DNA of 36,633 bases from JACJYC01 sp964558465. Its GTDB lineage: Bacteria; Bacteroidota; Bacteroidia; Chitinophagales; Saprospiraceae. The notes beneath the pieces are model-generated. The model saw only the letters and a program-made list of their open reading frames with translations, was not told where the DNA came from and did not search any database. Position 1 is the first letter of the stretch. Every line of letters starts with the position of its first letter. Positions 1 through 8,467 of the stretch are shown here, piece by piece. The stretch covers positions 1 to 36,633 of the forward strand of contig CAZLEF010000071.1 in the NCBI GenBank assembly GCA_964558465.1. The letters run 5' to 3'. The translations under genes and the position numbers were made by a program.

Positions 1-46
1 AGCCCAGAAACTGCTGGCGATCAGCCTTGAAGGCAGCGTCGGCTGA
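1..46 (+). CDS. sufB: SufB C-terminal end (partial)
   Basis: The window opens inside a gene. Read from base 2, the codons give AQKLLAISLEGSVG and then TGA at 44-46. A tail of the form LISLEGSVG is the usual C-terminus of SufB, the scaffold subunit of the SufBC2D complex that assembles iron-sulfur clusters. The position directly before sufC on the same strand fits the normal sufBCDS order. Only 14 residues are visible, so the call rests on this tail plus context. Confidence 0.75.
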   Translation, partial: AQKLLAISLEGSVG

Positions 47-71
47 CTTCGGCTGCGTTCAGCCACCCGGG

Positions 72-150
72 GGTGAGAGAGGTGAGAGAGGTGAGAGGGG
101 TGAGAGAGGTGAGAGGGGTGAGAGGACTTACGACTTACCACTTACGACTA
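72..150. repeat. Tandem word array between sufB and sufC
   Basis: Six tandem copies of a 9-mer, GGTGAGAGA or GGTGAGAGG, fill 72-125. They are followed directly by 7-mer words of the ACTTACG/ACTTACC type at 126-150. The array lies inside the suf operon between two co-directional genes, so it is not simply an operon-end terminator. The same 9-mer reappears in reverse complement near 29256-29300, and the 7-mer word recurs at 21479-21552. Confidence 0.85.
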
Positions 151-161
151 AAAATATTTAA

Positions 162-923
162 ATGTTAAAAGTTAGCGATTTACACGTCAGCATCGATGAA
201 AAGAGCATTCTCCGGGGGTTGAACCTGGAAGTGAAACCCGGCGAGGTGCATGCCATCATGGGCCCCAACGGCTCGGGCAAAAGTACGCTGGCCAATGTGC
301 TGGCAGGACGTGAAGAATACGTCGTCACCCAGGGCGCCATCACGTTTGAAGGCCGCGACCTGCTGGAAATGGAAGTCGACGAACGGGCCCAGGCCGGTAT
401 CTTCCTGGCGTTCCAGTATCCGGTGGAGATCCCCGGCGTCAGCACGGCTACCTTCCTGAAAAGCGCCATCAACGCCATCCGCAGGGGGCAGGGCAAGGAG
501 GAATTAAACGCTGTGCAACTGCTCAAACTCATGCGCGAACGGATCAAAATGGTGGGCATGGACGAAAAATTCCTGCAGCGCTCTCTCAATGAAGGGTTTT
601 CCGGCGGTGAGAAAAAACGCAATGAAATGCTGCAGATGGCCCTGTTGGAGCCCAAACTGGCCGTCATGGACGAAACCGACTCCGGCCTGGACATCGACGC
701 GCTGAAAGTCGTGGCGGATATGGTTAACCGGATGCGCAGCCCGGAACGTTCCTTTGTGATCGTTACCCATTACCAACGCCTGCTCGATTATATCACGCCG
801 GACTTTGTCCATGTACTCTACAACGGCCGTATCGTCAAATCGGGTGACAAAAATCTGGCGCTCAAGCTGGAAGAACTGGGTTATGACTGGGTAAAAGAAG
901 AAGCCGGCGCAGTGGCCCTTTAA
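162..923 (+). CDS. sufC: SufC, Fe-S cluster assembly ATPase
   Basis: This 253-residue ABC-type ATPase powers the SufBC2D scaffold that builds iron-sulfur clusters in the cytoplasm. The nucleotide-binding motifs are all visible: Walker A GPNGSGKST at 34-42, Q-loop Gln85 in AFQYP, the SufC signature FSGGEKKRNE at 146-155, Walker B LAVMDE at 166-171, D-loop SGLD at 174-177 and switch His203 in VTHYQR. Length is normal for SufC. The ATG at 162 follows an A/T-rich stretch with no Shine-Dalgarno sequence, as is common in Bacteroidota. sufD starts 10 bases after the stop, so the two are clearly one operon. Confidence 0.97.
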   Translation: MLKVSDLHVSIDEKSILRGLNLEVKPGEVHAIMGPNGSGKSTLANVLAGREEYVVTQGAITFEGRDLLEMEVDERAQAGIFLAFQYPVEIPGVSTATFLKSAINAIRRGQGKEELNAVQLLKLMRERIKMVGMDEKFLQRSLNEGFSGGEKKRNEMLQMALLEPKLAVMDETDSGLDIDALKVVADMVNRMRSPERSFVIVTHYQRLLDYITPDFVHVLYNGRIVKSGDKNLALKLEELGYDWVKEEAGAVAL

Positions 924-933
924 ATTTTGTTCA

Positions 934-2262
934 ATGAATATCGCAACCTATCAAGATACGCTTTCGGAATCCAAAAAACGATTCGAAGACCTCTTCGACA
1001 TTCTGGAAGAGGGGTTGAACGGCCGTCGCGACCAACCCTTGCACGGATTCCGCCTGGCGGCAATGGAGAAATTCAAGACCCTGGATTTCCCCACCCGCCG
1101 GGACGAAGAGTGGAAATATACCAGCGTCAACCGCATTTTGCAATTGCCGCTTCAGGAAGGAAAGGGTTTCCCCGTTTCGGAAGAACTTGTCCGGGCTCAC
1201 CTGCTGCAGGATGTTTATCCGGTCGTATTGCTGAACGGGCGCCTTGAAAAAAAATGGTCGGTTTTATCCGGCCTGCCGGAAGGACTGACCATCCTGCCGG
1301 TTGAAGACGCTATCCAGGACAGCCGCTATGCCGACATGATCGGGCAGGCCATCCGCAACGCGCTGGAAAAGGCCAGCCATCCTTTTATTCCCCTGAACCT
1401 GGCATTTGCCGCCAACGGGATCTTCATCCATGTCGCAGCCAATGCGGTGATCGAAAAACCCGTTCAATTCCTGTTCGTCAATGGCGGCGACGAACCTGCG
1501 TTTGTCAACCCGCAATTGCTGGTGCACGCGGAACGGAACAGCCAGGTTTCGGTCGTCGAGTCCTATGAAGGCGGCGAAAACCCCGGCTTTACCAATACGG
1601 TCAACCGTTTTTACCTCGGGAAAAATGCCCGGGTTTTCCATTACAAATGGCAAAACGAAGGCGCGGAAAGTTTCCAGATCAACCAGACGGAAGTCCGGCA
1701 GGAGCAGGACAGCGTTTATTCGTCCTTTGCCCTCGACCTGGGCGGGCGACTCGTGCGCAACAACCTCGAAGCCATCCACCTCGGCCAGGGTGTGCACACC
1801 GATTTTTACGGCGTTTACCTTGCCGGCGGCGAACAACATATCGACAACCATACGTTCCTGGATCACGCATTGCCCAATTGCACCAGCAACGAATTGTATA
1901 AAGGCATCATCACGGACAAGGCCAATGGCGTTTTCAACGGCAAGGTGATCGTCCGGCCGGATGCCCAGAAAACGAATGCTTTCCAGAAAAACAGTACGTT
2001 GGTACTCTCGCCCACCGCTGGCATGGACAGCAAACCGCAACTCGAAATTTTTGCCGATGATGTCCGCTGCAGTCATGGCGCTACCATCGGCCAACTGGAT
2101 GAATCTTCGGTGTTTTACCTGCGCTCCAGGGGATTGAATCTGGCAGAAGCCAGGGCTTTGTTGCAACATGCGTTTCTGATGGAAGCCCTCGAAAATATCC
2201 CGCTGGAAACCGTCAAAACCCGAATGGAAAACCTGATCATTCAAAAACTGAAAAAGGTATGA
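934..2262 (+). CDS. sufD: SufD, Fe-S cluster assembly protein
   Basis: This 442-residue protein is the SufD subunit, which pairs with SufB and SufC in the cluster-building scaffold. The C-terminal third carries the hallmark RCSHGATIGQLDE, then VFYLRSRGLNLAEAR, of the SufB/SufD family. The N-terminal part is poorly conserved, as expected, and contains KFKTLDFPTRRDEEWKYTS, the usual entry to the SufD fold. Its stop overlaps the sufS start by four bases (ATGA at 2259-2262), indicating translational coupling. Nothing in the sequence suggests damage. Confidence 0.96.
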   Translation: MNIATYQDTLSESKKRFEDLFDILEEGLNGRRDQPLHGFRLAAMEKFKTLDFPTRRDEEWKYTSVNRILQLPLQEGKGFPVSEELVRAHLLQDVYPVVLLNGRLEKKWSVLSGLPEGLTILPVEDAIQDSRYADMIGQAIRNALEKASHPFIPLNLAFAANGIFIHVAANAVIEKPVQFLFVNGGDEPAFVNPQLLVHAERNSQVSVVESYEGGENPGFTNTVNRFYLGKNARVFHYKWQNEGAESFQINQTEVRQEQDSVYSSFALDLGGRLVRNNLEAIHLGQGVHTDFYGVYLAGGEQHIDNHTFLDHALPNCTSNELYKGIITDKANGVFNGKVIVRPDAQKTNAFQKNSTLVLSPTAGMDSKPQLEIFADDVRCSHGATIGQLDESSVFYLRSRGLNLAEARALLQHAFLMEALENIPLETVKTRMENLIIQKLKKV

Positions 2263-3503
2263 TGCCGGCAACCGAATACATTCCGGGCCTGGATATCAAC
2301 GCCGTGCGCAGGCAGTTTCCGCTTCTGCAACGGCTCATGAACGGGAAACCGCTCGTTTTCCTCGACAGCGCCGCCTCCAGCCAGAAACCTGTTTCCGTGC
2401 TGGAAGCCATGGACCGGTACTATACCCATACCCATGCCAATGTGCACCGCGGGGTTTACCAGTTGAGCCAGGAAGCCACCGAAGCTTTTGAACAGGCGCG
2501 CCGGTCGGTCCGGGCCTTCATCAACGCAGCCTCCGATAAAGAGATCATTTTCACCCGGGGCGCCACCGAAAGCATCAATCTGGTTGCCGCTTCCTTCGGC
2601 CGGCAGTTCTTCAAACCGGGCGACGAGATCCTGCTCTCCCAAATGGAGCACCATTCCAATATCGTCCCCTGGCAGCTCATTGCAGGCCAAACGGGGGCAA
2701 AGATCAAAGTGGCGCCGATCAACGAGGCTGGTGAATTGTTGTTGGAGGAATGGGAAAAACTGCTCTCCGACCGCACCAAAATAGTAACAATCACCCATGT
2801 TTCTAACGCCCTCGGTTCGATCAATCCCGTTGAACAGATCATCGCCAGGGCGCACGAACGCGGTATCCCGGTATTACTCGACGGGGCGCAGGCCGTCCCC
2901 CACTTTCCGGTAGACGTGCAGGCGCTGGACGTGGATTTTTACGCCTTTTCCAGCCATAAAATGTATGGGCCCACCGGCATTGGCGTGCTTTATGGCAAGG
3001 AAAAATGGCTGGATGCCATGCCGCCTTATCAGGGTGGCGGGGAAATGATCCAGACCGTAACTTTTGAAAAAACGACCTTCAACGAATTGCCGTTCAAATT
3101 CGAGGCCGGCACCCCGGATATGGCCGGGGCCGTCGGCCTGGAAGCGGCCATCCGTTTTATGCAAAACACAGGCTTCGACGCCATCCGCCGCCAGGAATCA
3201 GACCTGATGGCCTACGCCACGGAAAAACTGCTGAATATTCCGGATCTCCGGATCATCGGCAACACCCGGAAAAAAACGAGTGTGATTTCCTTTTTGGTCG
3301 GCAATACCCATCCCTACGATGTCGGCGCTTTGCTCGACCAGCAGGGAATCGCCGTACGGACCGGCCACCACTGCACCCAACCCCTCATGGACTGGTACGG
3401 CATACCCGGCACAGTACGGGCCTCTTTCGGGGTGTACACCAACCGGGAAGATATCGACCGGCTGGTTGCAGGGGTGCAAAAGGCGGCGAAAATGTTGAGT
3501 TGA
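2259..3503 (+). CDS. sufS: SufS, group II cysteine desulfurase
   Basis: This PLP enzyme of 414 residues takes sulfur from cysteine, giving alanine and a persulfide that SufE carries to SufBCD. The PLP lysine is Lys234 in AFSSHKMYGPTG and the catalytic cysteine is Cys372 in RTGHHCTQP, both in group II (SufS/CsdA) context. The C-terminal VRASFGVYTNREDIDRL is typical. The start overlaps the sufD stop as ATGA; a second in-frame ATG follows immediately. sufE lies 146 bases downstream, separated by a word array. Confidence 0.97.
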   Translation: MMPATEYIPGLDINAVRRQFPLLQRLMNGKPLVFLDSAASSQKPVSVLEAMDRYYTHTHANVHRGVYQLSQEATEAFEQARRSVRAFINAASDKEIIFTRGATESINLVAASFGRQFFKPGDEILLSQMEHHSNIVPWQLIAGQTGAKIKVAPINEAGELLLEEWEKLLSDRTKIVTITHVSNALGSINPVEQIIARAHERGIPVLLDGAQAVPHFPVDVQALDVDFYAFSSHKMYGPTGIGVLYGKEKWLDAMPPYQGGGEMIQTVTFEKTTFNELPFKFEAGTPDMAGAVGLEAAIRFMQNTGFDAIRRQESDLMAYATEKLLNIPDLRIIGNTRKKTSVISFLVGNTHPYDVGALLDQQGIAVRTGHHCTQPLMDWYGIPGTVRASFGVYTNREDIDRLVAGVQKAAKMLS

Positions 3504-3649
3504 TTGATTCGATTTTAACGATTGACCCGAATGTATCGATTGATCCGCCACGCCGCAGGGTGGTCGATTGGTTGAGCAATTGAATCAATCGTATCAATCG
3601 TATCAATCGTATCAATCGTATCAATCGTATCAATCGTATCAATCGAATA
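3504..3649. repeat. Hairpin-type word array between sufS and sufE
   Basis: The right half, 3585-3646, is six complete 9-mers TCAATCGTA plus a partial one, ending 3 bases before the sufE start codon. The left half, 3507-3545, holds diverged reverse-complement words such as GATTGATTCGATT, so the transcript could fold into a long imperfect hairpin. Near its centre (3545-3567) is one of the recurring CCACGCC...GGTGG palindromes. The same 9-mer word forms arrays near 4580, 32844 and 36517. Confidence 0.85.
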
Positions 3650-4123
3650 ATGAAAGCCGTTCAGGACGAAATCATAGAAGAGTTCTCGTTTTTCACCGAC
3701 TGGATGGAGAAATACGAATATATCATCGACCTGGGCAAATCCCTTCCGTTGATCCGGGAGGAATTTAAAACCGACGACCGGCTGATCAAGGGCTGCCAGA
3801 GCAGGGTATGGTTGCACGCCGAACTGAAGGATGGAAAAATGGTATTCACAGCAGACAGCGACGCTGTCATCACCAAAGGGTTGATCGCCCTCGTGATCCG
3901 GGTTTTATCCGGGCAAAAACCGGAGGATATTGCCAAGGCCGACCTGTATTTCATCGACCGGATCGGTTTGAAGGAACACCTCTCCCCTACCCGCTCAAAC
4001 GGGTTGCTGAGCATGGTCAAACAAATGAAGATGTACGCAGTCGCCGCACTTGCAAAAAGTGAAGCCCCGGATATGGAAAAAATTGACCCAAAGGCCCAAA
4101 ATGGGTTCGAAAAACAGGCATGA
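3650..4123 (+). CDS. sufE: SufE, sulfur acceptor for SufS
   Basis: This 157-residue protein accepts sulfane sulfur from SufS and passes it to the SufBCD scaffold. Its acceptor cysteine is Cys49 in LIKGCQSRVW. The downstream sequence, with ITKGLIALVIRVLSG and HLSPTRSNGL, matches SufE. The ATG at 3650 comes directly after the TCAATCGTA array. The C-terminal tail after about residue 135 (KSEAPDMEKIDPKAQNG) is a short charged extension. The SufT-like gene begins 7 bases after the stop. Confidence 0.96.
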   Translation: MKAVQDEIIEEFSFFTDWMEKYEYIIDLGKSLPLIREEFKTDDRLIKGCQSRVWLHAELKDGKMVFTADSDAVITKGLIALVIRVLSGQKPEDIAKADLYFIDRIGLKEHLSPTRSNGLLSMVKQMKMYAVAALAKSEAPDMEKIDPKAQNGFEKQA

Positions 4124-4130
4124 ATGTGTA

Positions 4131-4433
4131 ATGGAACTGGAAGATAAAATTATAGCAGCGCTGAAAACCGTATACGACCCGGAAATCCCGGTGGACGTGT
4201 ACGAACTGGGCCTGATCTATGATGTCAAGGTCCATGATGGCGGCGCAGTGACCATCCGCATGACGCTGACCTCACCCATGTGCCCGGTAGCAGAATCCCT
4301 GCCGCTGGAAGTACAGGAAAAGGTAATGGCCGTCGAGGGCGTCACCGACGTCGATCTGCAAGTCATTTTTGACCCGCCGTGGGATAAAAGCAAAATGAGC
4401 GAGGAAGCGCGGCTGGTGTTGGATATGTTTTAA
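4131..4433 (+). CDS. sufT: SufT-like DUF59/MIP18 family Fe-S protein
   Basis: This 100-residue protein belongs to the DUF59 (MIP18/PaaD) family, members of which help mature iron-sulfur proteins. DPEIPVDVYELGLIYDV at about 16-32 and TLTSPMCPVAE with Cys51 are the family landmarks, and the protein ends with DPPWDKSKMSEEARLVLDMF. An upstream extension in the same frame would overlap sufE; I chose the ATG at 4131, 7 bases after the sufE stop, because it gives the standard N-terminus. SufT is commonly placed in suf operons, so the symbol rests on context plus family. Confidence 0.9.
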   Translation: MELEDKIIAALKTVYDPEIPVDVYELGLIYDVKVHDGGAVTIRMTLTSPMCPVAESLPLEVQEKVMAVEGVTDVDLQVIFDPPWDKSKMSEEARLVLDMF

Positions 4434-4647
4434 ATATTGATTCGATTCTGCCGATTGTTCCGATTGATCCGATTATTTCCCCCAATCGAATCAATTGTTG
4501 ATTCCACGCCTGTGGCGTGGCAAGTCGTTGATGCGTTGATGTGCGTGCCACGCTACAGGCGTGGTTGATGTGAGGAATCGTATCAATCGTATCAATCGTA
4601 TCAATCGTATCAATCGTATCAATTAAATGATCAATCGAATCAATTAA
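4434..4647. repeat. Nested hairpin repeats between sufT and the Rrf2 gene
   Basis: This spacer is almost entirely repetitive. Left words such as GATTCGATT (4440-4480) face a TCAATCGTA array at about 4580-4622. Inside lie two palindromes of one family, CCACGCCTGTGGCGTGG at 4504-4520 and CCACGCTACAGGCGTGG at 4548-4564, separated by GTTGATGCGTTGATG words. The whole can fold as a hairpin containing smaller hairpins. It separates the last suf gene from the regulator and may attenuate or end transcription. Confidence 0.8.
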
Positions 4648-5115
4648 ATGAAGATCTCCGCACAAGAAGAATACGGCTTAAGAATACTGATCCGGATCGC
4701 AAGGGCCGATGCAGAAGAAGGATTGAGCATCCAGCAGTTGAGTGAAGCCGAAGGGCTGTCGACCGCCTATGTGGCCAAACTGACCCGGATGCTGCGCATG
4801 GCCGGTTTTATCCAGAGCCAGCGCGGCCAGAAAGGCGGGTATATCCTTGCCTTGCCGACTGATGAGATCTTTATGAAACCCGTACTTTATTCCCTTGGCG
4901 GCGCCTTGTACGACCAGGCATTTTGCGAAGATCATGCCGGCGTCATGCGGCTCTGCACCAATTCCGTTGACTGCTCGGTGCGCTCGCTCTGGCGCATGGT
5001 CCAAATGGCCGTCGACCGGCTGCTGGATAAAGTCACCCTCCAGGATTTGATGGCCTCCGAGAAGGATGCGGTTTCCGGATTGCAACGGATTTTGGAGGTG
5101 AATGCTTTGGTTTGA
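4648..5115 (+). CDS. Rrf2-family Fe-S-type transcriptional regulator
   Basis: This 155-residue winged-helix protein is of the Rrf2/IscR family. The N-terminal ISAQEEYGLRILIRIA and the recognition segment LSTAYVAKLTRMLRMAGFI with wing RGQKGGYILA at about 59-68 are characteristic. Three cysteines, Cys93, Cys103 and Cys109, lie in the pattern used by IscR-type proteins to hold an iron-sulfur cluster, so it probably senses cluster supply and controls the suf operon. That role is inferred from family and from position at the 3' end of the operon. Many Bacteroidota have this gene at the 5' end of suf instead. Confidence 0.9.
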   Translation: MKISAQEEYGLRILIRIARADAEEGLSIQQLSEAEGLSTAYVAKLTRMLRMAGFIQSQRGQKGGYILALPTDEIFMKPVLYSLGGALYDQAFCEDHAGVMRLCTNSVDCSVRSLWRMVQMAVDRLLDKVTLQDLMASEKDAVSGLQRILEVNALV

Positions 5116-5135
5116 TGGAGGAGGATCGATTGTAA

Positions 5136-5206
5136 GAGGATGCGAGTATAGGAGGATAGGAGGATGCGAGTATCCCGTATCGCATCCTCGCATCTTCGCA
5201 TCCTCA
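5136..5206. terminator. Hairpin between convergent genes
   Basis: GGATGCGAGTATAGGAGGATA-type words at 5136-5172 are followed by their complement (CGCATCCTCGCATCTTCGC) up to 5206, giving a long imperfect stem. It sits between the convergent Rrf2 and amidohydrolase genes and touches the stop codon of the latter. A bidirectional terminator role is likely from position, although there is no clear T-tract. Confidence 0.6.
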
Positions 5207-8200
5207 TCTCTGACAAGCACACTGCGTCGGCATCACCCCATGAGTCTCCGTCAGCACCGGCCAGCTATTGCCGCTTCCTGCCTGTTCAAACCAGAATTTT
5301 CCTCGTTTTTTATCGAAATTCCCCACTTCATTCATCGTTTCGGCGTCAAACAGGCGGCCGTTGATCATGGTGTAACGAATGCTTTCGGAGTTGCGGATAT
5401 TGTCCAGCGGGTTTTTGTCCAGCACGATCAGGTCGGCCAGTTTGCCGGCTTTGATGGAGCCGATCTGGTGGTCCATGCCCAGGGTTTTAGCCCCATTGAT
5501 GGTAGCGGCCTGCAACGCCTGGTGGTTGGTCATTCCGCCTTGTTGCAGCATCCAGAGTTCCCAATGCGCGCCCAGCCCTTGCAATTGACCGTGTGCGCCG
5601 AGGTTGATCCCGACCCCGGCGTCGGTCAGTTTTTTCAGGGAGCGAGAGGTCAGGATATGCCCGTTTTCGTATTCTTCATCCGGGATCATGGTGCGGTGGC
5701 GGGCCCGGCCGTCGATCACGGCGCGCGGCGTAAAGGTCAGCAGGCGTTTGTTTTCCCAGACATTGGTGTTCTGATACCAGTAGTATTCGCCGCTCACCCC
5801 GGCGTAGTTGACGATCAGGGTGGGCGTGTTGTGGGTTTCTGTTTTGGACCAGAGCGTCACCACGTCCTTCTGTAGCGGCGCCACGGGGATATTATGTTCG
5901 ACGGTAGTATGTCCGTCCACCACCATGCTCAGGTTGTGGTAAAAAGTGGAGCCGCCTTCGGGAACCACCAGCATGCCCAGTTCGCGGGCAGCCTGGATGA
6001 ATTGCTGCCGTTGCTCGCGCCGCGGCTGGTTGTAACTTTTGATGGAAAAAGCGCCGTAGGCCTTGGTGCGGCGCAGGGCCGAGCGAGCGTCGTCGAGACT
6101 GTTGACCACGGCTTTGAAATCGCCATCGGCCCCGTACAGGATTACGCCGGTGGAAAACAGGCGCGGCCCGACAATATGCCCGGCCCTGATCATCTCGCTG
6201 TGGCTGAAGATCATTTCGGAATTGGAGCTCGGGTCGTGCGCAGTTGTCACCCCAAATGCCAGGTTGGCGTAATAGTTCCAGTTTTGTTTCGGGCTCAGGC
6301 CGTACCGGAAATCGCCCACGTGCGCGTGCGCGTCGATGATGCCGGGCATGATGGTTTTGCCTTTGCAGTCGATGACCTTGGTTCCCACGGGTATTTTAAC
6401 GGCCTGGCCGACCGCCCTGATCGTATTTCCTTCCACCAGCACCGTGCCCTTTTCGATCACCTGGGCGCCTTCCATCGTGATGATTCGGGCGTTGGTGAAG
6501 GCGATGAGGCCCTGCGGTTTGTCGGAAGGCAGGGTGAGGGCGATCTTCATGCCGAGTGTATCGATGGGCGGCAGGCTGTCGCGGGCGCCTTCCAGGAATT
6601 TGAAGCGTTCGGTCAGCTCGTCGGAGAAATATTGGTTGCCCAGGGTCCAGAACAGTTTTTTGCTGTCTTTCGACCAGTGAATGTTGATGCCTTCATCCCG
6701 GGCCACCTGCGAAACCGGTACGGCTTTGGTGGCGGCGGAAAGACCGATGGGCTGACCATTGACTGCAAACGGGGCTACATAGACCTTGAAGAGCTCCGAC
6801 CAGGCAATCCACCGGTTGTCGGGGCTGAGCGAAAAACGCTGGGCGTATTTGGCGTCCACATGTTTTTTCTCGTCCGTTCCATCCGTTTTCACGCTGGAAT
6901 AACTTTTAGTGAGGCTGCCGAACAGGAAGCCGCCGGTCTGGAAAAAAATGCGTTTGCCGTCGGCGCTGAACACGGGGTATTCACCCTTTGGGGTTACGAG
7001 GGTCGCGTCGCCTCCGTTGGCCGGGACGGTGTACAATCCGGGTTCTTTGGTAAAGGCAAAACCCTGGTGGCTGTTGCCGTCCTCTTTCCGGAAAACGACG
7101 GTTTTGGCGTCGGGTGAGAAGGCGGGCGTGCGAAAAATACCCTTTTCGCGGGTCAGTTTGGTCTTGGCGCCGGTGGCCAGGTTCATTTTCCAGACGGCGC
7201 CCAGGGTTTCATCATTCCAGGAGACGAAGGCCAGTTCCCTGCCGTCGGCGGAAAAAGCGGGTTCAAATTCGAAGTCGGCGTCCTGGGTCAGGCGCTGCGG
7301 CGTTCCGTTCGGCAGGTCCATTTTCCACAGGTAGCCCACGGCGCTGAACACCAGCGTTTTTTCATCCGGTGAGGTGACGGCCTGCCGGATGACGTTCACG
7401 TCGAACTGATCCTTGAAAGCGTCGTTTTTGAACCGCACGGTTTCGGCGACCTTGGTATTGACCGCTACATCAAAAGGAATATTTTCAGCTTTTCCAGAAA
7501 CGGCGTCCACTTTCCAGATCTTGCCCTGGCCCCAGATGACGAGGTGTTTGTCGTCGGGCATCCAGTTGAAGCCGGTATAAGCGCCGAAGATGGCCCATGC
7601 TTCCTGCTGGTCCTTGCTCAGGTTGCTGTAGAGCGGAAATTCCTCGCCCGTTTCCAGGTTGTGGATGAAGAGCACGGTTTTGGTCCGCACACGCCGGATA
7701 AAGGCCAGTTTTTTGCCGTCGTGGGAGATTTGCGGACGGCAGGCGCCGCCGGGGCCGCCGGTGACGGTTTCCTCCTTGCCTTCCCGCATGTCGTAGCGTT
7801 TGACGACGTAGATCTGGCTGTTGGGGTCCTTGTTGTATTGGAAGAACCCGCCGGGGTACATGTCTTCGCTGAAATAAACGTATCGGCCGTCGGGCGAAAC
7901 GGAAGGTTCGTTGACGTCCTGCTGGTCGTTTTTGCGTTTGGTGAGCTGGATGCCTTCGCCGCCGGTGATATGGTACATCCACATTTCGCCGGCGCCGAGC
8001 GAGCGGCCGGAGGTAAAGTGTTTGCGGGCGACAAAATACTGCCCGTCGGGCATCCAGGCCGGGTTGTTGAGCAGGCGGAAAGATTCCTGGGTTACCTGCC
8101 GGGCGTTGGCTGCGTTGGCGTCCATGACCCAGATATTGTCGCCGCCGCCGGCGTCGCTGGTGAAGAGGATCTTTTTGCCGTCGGGGCTGAACCGCGGCTG

Positions 8201-8467
8201 GATCTCCCAGGCGATGCCGGTGCGGAGCGGCGTGGCTTGTCCGCCTGTAGCGGGGATGGAGTAGATATCGCCCAGCATGTCAAATACGATGGTTTTGCCG
8301 TCGGGGCTCACGTCGAGGTTCATCCAGGTACCCTCGTCGGTATTGAAGCTGACGTCTTTCCAGTTCCACTGGCCCTGGGGCGCGTTGACGTCCCAGGTTT
8401 TTTTCTTGTCCTGGGCAGTGAGGGTGACTGCAAAAAGGAGAAAAAGCGTGATGGCTCTTGTTGTCAT
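5204..8467 (-). CDS. Exported PD40 beta-propeller / amidohydrolase protein
   Basis: This 1087-residue protein has a signal peptide (MTTRAITLFLLFAVTLTAQ). Roughly 50-600 consists of TolB/PD40-like propeller repeats with recurring FSPDGKKILF and SPDGRYVYFS phrases. A C-terminal metal-dependent amidohydrolase domain follows, from about 650. The domain shows GKTIMPGIIDAHAHVG with metal-binding His714 and His716, a later VEHNIP segment and the closing ADLIVLDKNPLDNIRN strand. Related proteins are annotated as imidazolonepropionase-like or prolidase-like hydrolases; the substrate cannot be read from sequence. It probably acts in the periplasm or outside the cell. It is transcribed towards the suf operon. 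Confidence 0.88.
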   Translation of the reverse strand: MTTRAITLFLLFAVTLTAQDKKKTWDVNAPQGQWNWKDVSFNTDEGTWMNLDVSPDGKTIVFDMLGDIYSIPATGGQATPLRTGIAWEIQPRFSPDGKKILFTSDAGGGDNIWVMDANAANARQVTQESFRLLNNPAWMPDGQYFVARKHFTSGRSLGAGEMWMYHITGGEGIQLTKRKNDQQDVNEPSVSPDGRYVYFSEDMYPGGFFQYNKDPNSQIYVVKRYDMREGKEETVTGGPGGACRPQISHDGKKLAFIRRVRTKTVLFIHNLETGEEFPLYSNLSKDQQEAWAIFGAYTGFNWMPDDKHLVIWGQGKIWKVDAVSGKAENIPFDVAVNTKVAETVRFKNDAFKDQFDVNVIRQAVTSPDEKTLVFSAVGYLWKMDLPNGTPQRLTQDADFEFEPAFSADGRELAFVSWNDETLGAVWKMNLATGAKTKLTREKGIFRTPAFSPDAKTVVFRKEDGNSHQGFAFTKEPGLYTVPANGGDATLVTPKGEYPVFSADGKRIFFQTGGFLFGSLTKSYSSVKTDGTDEKKHVDAKYAQRFSLSPDNRWIAWSELFKVYVAPFAVNGQPIGLSAATKAVPVSQVARDEGINIHWSKDSKKLFWTLGNQYFSDELTERFKFLEGARDSLPPIDTLGMKIALTLPSDKPQGLIAFTNARIITMEGAQVIEKGTVLVEGNTIRAVGQAVKIPVGTKVIDCKGKTIMPGIIDAHAHVGDFRYGLSPKQNWNYYANLAFGVTTAHDPSSNSEMIFSHSEMIRAGHIVGPRLFSTGVILYGADGDFKAVVNSLDDARSALRRTKAYGAFSIKSYNQPRREQRQQFIQAARELGMLVVPEGGSTFYHNLSMVVDGHTTVEHNIPVAPLQKDVVTLWSKTETHNTPTLIVNYAGVSGEYYWYQNTNVWENKRLLTFTPRAVIDGRARHRTMIPDEEYENGHILTSRSLKKLTDAGVGINLGAHGQLQGLGAHWELWMLQQGGMTNHQALQAATINGAKTLGMDHQIGSIKAGKLADLIVLDKNPLDNIRNSESIRYTMINGRLFDAETMNEVGNFDKKRGKFWFEQAGSGNSWPVLTETHGVMPTQCACQR

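Noticed and set aside
5102..7117. Long plus-strand open frames opposite the amidohydrolase gene
   Set aside because: They are antisense shadows of a GC-rich coding gene with clear signal peptide, propeller repeats and HxH motif on the other strand.
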